In this document: positions 62,190 to 64,000 of the stretch, piece after piece
Layout of the letters: each line of letters opens with the position of its first letter
Numbering within the stretch: the first letter of the stretch is position 1
Made by a program: the position numbers and the translations under genes
The notes under the pieces: generated by a model
Told to the model about the DNA's origin: nothing
Databases searched by the model: none
Seen by the model: only the letters and a program-made list of their open reading frames with translations
Assembly (NCBI RefSeq): GCF_051200825.1
Contig: NZ_CP195158.1
Span: forward strand, 1,984,001-2,048,000
DNA from: Formosa sp030427735
Lineage (GTDB): Bacteria; Bacteroidota; Bacteroidia; Flavobacteriales; Flavobacteriaceae
Direction of reading: 5' to 3'
Length of the DNA stretch: 64,000 bases

Positions 62190-62525
62190 TTAACAACAAT
62201 CTGTCGGCGATCTAGGCGTTTCCTGATTTAAAAATTGTGTTAGTTTAAGCTGTATAGCCTGCCATCTGTTACTATCGATACAATAACAAACACTTGTCCC
62301 CTCTATAGTGCCTTTAATAATGCCTGCATTTTTTAATTCTTTTAAATGCTGAGAAATGGTAGGTTGTGCCAAACCAATTTCTTCTACCAAATCGCCACAA
62401 ATACAAGATTCCGATTTAAACAGATATTCCAAAATAGCAATTCGCGCAGGATGCCCTAATACTTTGGCCAAACTTGCAATTTCGTTTTGCTGCTCCGAAA
62501 ATATTTCAGATTTTGTGATTCCCAT
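62190..62525 (-). CDS. arsR: ArsR family arsenic-responsive repressor
   Basis: A 111-residue winged-helix metalloregulator. The HTH is LVEEIGLAQPTISQHLKELKNAGII (~residues 46-70). The metal-binding helix carries Cys41 and Cys43 in SESCICGDL, the same position as the ELCVCDL motif of E. coli-type ArsR. Two further cysteines end the protein (DCC, 110-111) and could complete a thiolate site. It should repress the operon and release DNA when As(III) binds. It is the first gene; the operator-like site 15 bp upstream spans the probable -7 element. Confidence 0.95.
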   Translation of the reverse strand: MGITKSEIFSEQQNEIASLAKVLGHPARIAILEYLFKSESCICGDLVEEIGLAQPTISQHLKELKNAGIIKGTIEGTSVCYCIDSNRWQAIQLKLTQFLNQETPRSPTDCC

Positions 62526-62540
62526 CTTATTAATTTATTT

Positions 62541-62560
62541 ATTGCAATATTACGATAAAT
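62541..62560. promoter_or_regulatory. ArsR operator candidate upstream of arsR
   Basis: ATTGCAATATTACGATAAAT contains an imperfect dyad AT-G-AATATT-C-AT typical of ArsR/SmtB sites. On the minus strand the same bases include TAATATTG, a near match to TAnnTTTG, so a bound repressor would block the promoter. A near-identical copy is at 62156. Confidence 0.7.
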
Positions 62561-62614
62561 AATATTTTGAATCATTACTCAACCTTAAAATTAACACTAA
62601 TTTAATCTTGATGA

Positions 62615-62664
62615 ATAAACAAAAATCTCTGTCAAACCCAACTTTATTGAGCGCGACAGAGATT
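62615..62664 (-). terminator. Terminator after the SDR gene
   Basis: AATCTCTGTC (62624-62633) and GACAGAGATT (62655-62664) are perfect 10-bp complements. On the minus strand the hairpin is followed by TTTGTTTATTC and lies 65 bp past the SDR stop. Confidence 0.7.
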
Positions 62665-62729
62665 CATTTAAATAGTGATGTCTTCAGAATAAAACAGATA
62701 TGGAATTATTCTATTTATGGAAATTATTG

Positions 62730-63446
62730 TTACGGGTTTGTAGACCAAATACTAGACTCTTTTATAAATACGCGTCTGTTCAGTTTAAGTTGTGCTATAA
62801 TTAACTCGGCAAAATCTTCGGCTTGCATTACACTTTCGGTATTACCATCTGTTAAGTTTAAATCTACAGACAAATCTGTTGCAATAGTACTTGGTGTTAA
62901 TGCTGTAACTCTAATATTATGTTTTCTCACTTCTTGCATTAAAGACTCTGTAAGTCCTAATACAGCAAATTTAGAGGCACTGTAAGCACTAGTAGCGGCA
63001 TTACCTTTTAGACCTGCAGTAGAAGATATGTTTACAATATCACCAGATTTATTATCAATCATTTGTGGTAAAAATGCACGGGTTACATAATAAATTCCCA
63101 TAACATTTACTCTAATTATATGTTCCCATTCTTCGGGTTCTAAAGCTAAAAACGACCCAAATTTAGCAATACCAGCATTGTTTATAAGAATGTCTATGGT
63201 TTTAAACTGATATAAAATTGTTTTTGCGGCGGTATTTACATCATCTATAGACGATACGTCTGCGGTTACCGTTATGGCTTCTACACCAAGTTTTCTTACT
63301 TCTTTAGCAACATCTTCTATATCTGCTGTCGTTCTTGCCAATAAGGCAATATGTACACCTTCTTTTGCCAATGCCAAAGCTAAAGCTTTTCCTATTCCTC
63401 TACCTGCTCCGGTTATTAAAGCGCGTTGTCCTTTTAAAGATCTCAT
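62730..63446 (-). CDS. Short-chain dehydrogenase/reductase, 3-ketoacyl-ACP reductase-like
   Basis: A 238-residue classical SDR. The cofactor motif is LITGAGRGIGKALALALA (Gly13-x3-Gly17-x-Gly19), followed by NNAGIAKFG and the catalytic Ser in DIVNISSTAGLKG and Tyr-x3-Lys in SAYSASKFAVLGLTESL. The family reduces carbonyls with NADPH. Annotation as a 3-ketoacyl-ACP reductase (FabG-like) is usual, but the acyl substrate is not proven. It sits between the ars operon and the right-end lipoprotein and is transcribed alone. Confidence 0.92.
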   Translation of the reverse strand: MRSLKGQRALITGAGRGIGKALALALAKEGVHIALLARTTADIEDVAKEVRKLGVEAITVTADVSSIDDVNTAAKTILYQFKTIDILINNAGIAKFGSFLALEPEEWEHIIRVNVMGIYYVTRAFLPQMIDNKSGDIVNISSTAGLKGNAATSAYSASKFAVLGLTESLMQEVRKHNIRVTALTPSTIATDLSVDLNLTDGNTESVMQAEDFAELIIAQLKLNRRVFIKESSIWSTNP

Positions 63447-63764
63447 AAATTATAATAGTTTATCTAATGCATGTCAAAAATACACATATTTATAAGTCGC
63501 AAGAAGTATAAATAGCATTAGAGTTAAATTTTTTTATGAACGCATACACCTAACTGCCTTTGCTATATTAATTTTGAATTAACACGATTTCAATTAACCA
63601 CATTATCTATAAAATTAGATTTTAATCGGATTTTTTATCATTTTTTTAAAGACTTATCCTACAATAAATCAAATAATTAGACAAAATGTGTTAAAAAAGT
63701 AAGTTGTTTTAAAAACCATAATCATGCTTTTAAGCGTACATATATAAACCAAAAATTAAAAATT
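63447..63764. other. 318-bp divergent intergenic region
   Basis: This lies between the minus-strand SDR gene and the plus-strand lipoprotein gene. The SDR side has a TATTTTTG element on the minus strand. The other side is AT-rich. A TAATTTTG sequence at 63569-63576 is far (~190 bp) from the lipoprotein ATG and is not convincing as its promoter. No reading frame or hairpin of note was seen. Confidence 0.55.
63475..63482 (-). promoter_or_regulatory. -7 promoter element (TATTTTTG) of the SDR gene
   Basis: The minus strand reads TATTTTTG, 28 bp upstream of the SDR ATG. It matches TAnnTTTG. Confidence 0.45.
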
Positions 63765-64000
63765 ATGAAGAAAATTTCAATCGGAGTATTAGCTTTATGT
63801 CTAATGGCATCTTGTGTTTCTAAAAAGAAATATGTGGCTTTACAAGAAGAAAACGGACAAATAAAAAGTCAGTTGCAAAAAACAACTGTAGAGAAAGAAG
63901 ATTTAGAAGCTAAATTTGATGAAATTCAAGCACGTGTAGATGCTTACAATTCTAAAATAAACTCTTTAACCGAAGAAAATGATGCTAAACTTGTAGCCGT
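63765..64000 (+). CDS. Coiled-coil lipoprotein, possibly OmpA family (3' end outside window)
   Basis: The visible 78 codons start with a lipoprotein signal (MKKISIGVLALCLMASC, Cys17) followed by VSKKKYVALQEENGQIKSQ and a Lys/Glu/Asp-rich heptad coiled coil that continues to the window edge. Many flavobacterial proteins of this opening (short lipobox, VSKKKY, long coiled coil) end in an OmpA/MotB peptidoglycan-binding domain, but the C-terminus is cut off here, so this is an inference. The ATG at 63765 follows an AT-rich leader without a clear ribosome-binding site, as is usual in Bacteroidota. Confidence 0.8.
   Translation, partial: MKKISIGVLALCLMASCVSKKKYVALQEENGQIKSQLQKTTVEKEDLEAKFDEIQARVDAYNSKINSLTEENDAKLVA

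Noticed and set aside
1..64000. tRNA, rRNA or riboswitch genes
   Set aside because: Gaps between genes were read for cloverleaf ends, TTCGA-type T loops and rRNA-like sequence; nothing supported a call.

Overview
The window is AT-rich Bacteroidota DNA, almost certainly from a member of the Flavobacteriaceae. The evidence is a type IX secretion (T9SS) adhesin of SprB type followed by a PorP/SprF-family partner, TAnnTTTG promoter elements, many lipoproteins with Bacteroidota-style lipoboxes, a fused CcsB-CcsA cytochrome c maturation protein, and the DUF2520-kdsC-UbiA-Maf gene order. The species cannot be named from the sequence. No rRNA, tRNA, CRISPR array, complete insertion sequence or prophage was seen.

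Layout. 1-8.9 kb: the 3' part of a giant SprB-like repeat protein, open at the left edge, and its SprF-like partner. 9.1-15.4 kb: a GbsR/MarR-type regulator and a three-gene RND multidrug efflux operon, with an operator-like palindrome over the promoter. 15.5-18.2 kb: two tandem M28 lipoprotein peptidases, paralogues of each other, one without a PA domain. 18.2-18.9 kb: a gene-poor stretch that may hold a decayed minus-strand gene. 19.6-23.4 kb: a compound palindromic repeat, the CcsBA fusion and a group III truncated haemoglobin. 23.6-28.1 kb: a housekeeping run (DUF2520, KdsC, UbiA prenyltransferase, Maf, small MscS channel, CorA). 28.2-34.9 kb: PIG-L deacetylase, an unlisted 36-residue membrane peptide, a sodium:solute symporter, a Gfo/Idh/MocA oxidoreductase, a FrnE-type DsbA protein and an acyl-CoA thioesterase. 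35.2-40.7 kb: DUF808 protein, MeaB, two-domain FKBP lipoprotein, START-like protein and two EamA exporters.

41.1-50.3 kb is the most unusual region. Five genes encode transglutaminase-DUF2126, a fused circularly permuted ATP-grasp/alpha-E protein, a second transglutaminase, and on the opposite strand unfused alpha-E and ATP-grasp proteins. The plus- and minus-strand halves meet tail to tail with an 11-bp overlap. The domain set suggests an enzymatic system that makes or edits amide/peptide bonds, but its substrate is unknown.

50.6-57.9 kb: OsmC, an Old Yellow Enzyme family reductase, a third EamA transporter, a DUF6364/PIN toxin-antitoxin pair with a perfect palindrome at its promoter, a DUF2130 coiled-coil protein, a universal stress protein and NhaA. 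58.0-59.9 kb: agmatine deiminase and N-carbamoylputrescine amidase, which together convert agmatine to putrescine. 60.0-62.5 kb: an arsenic operon (arsR, DUF6428, arsenate reductase, acr3) carrying two nearly identical operator-like sites at identical distances from two start codons. 62.7-64.0 kb: an SDR oxidoreductase and the start of a coiled-coil lipoprotein cut by the right edge.
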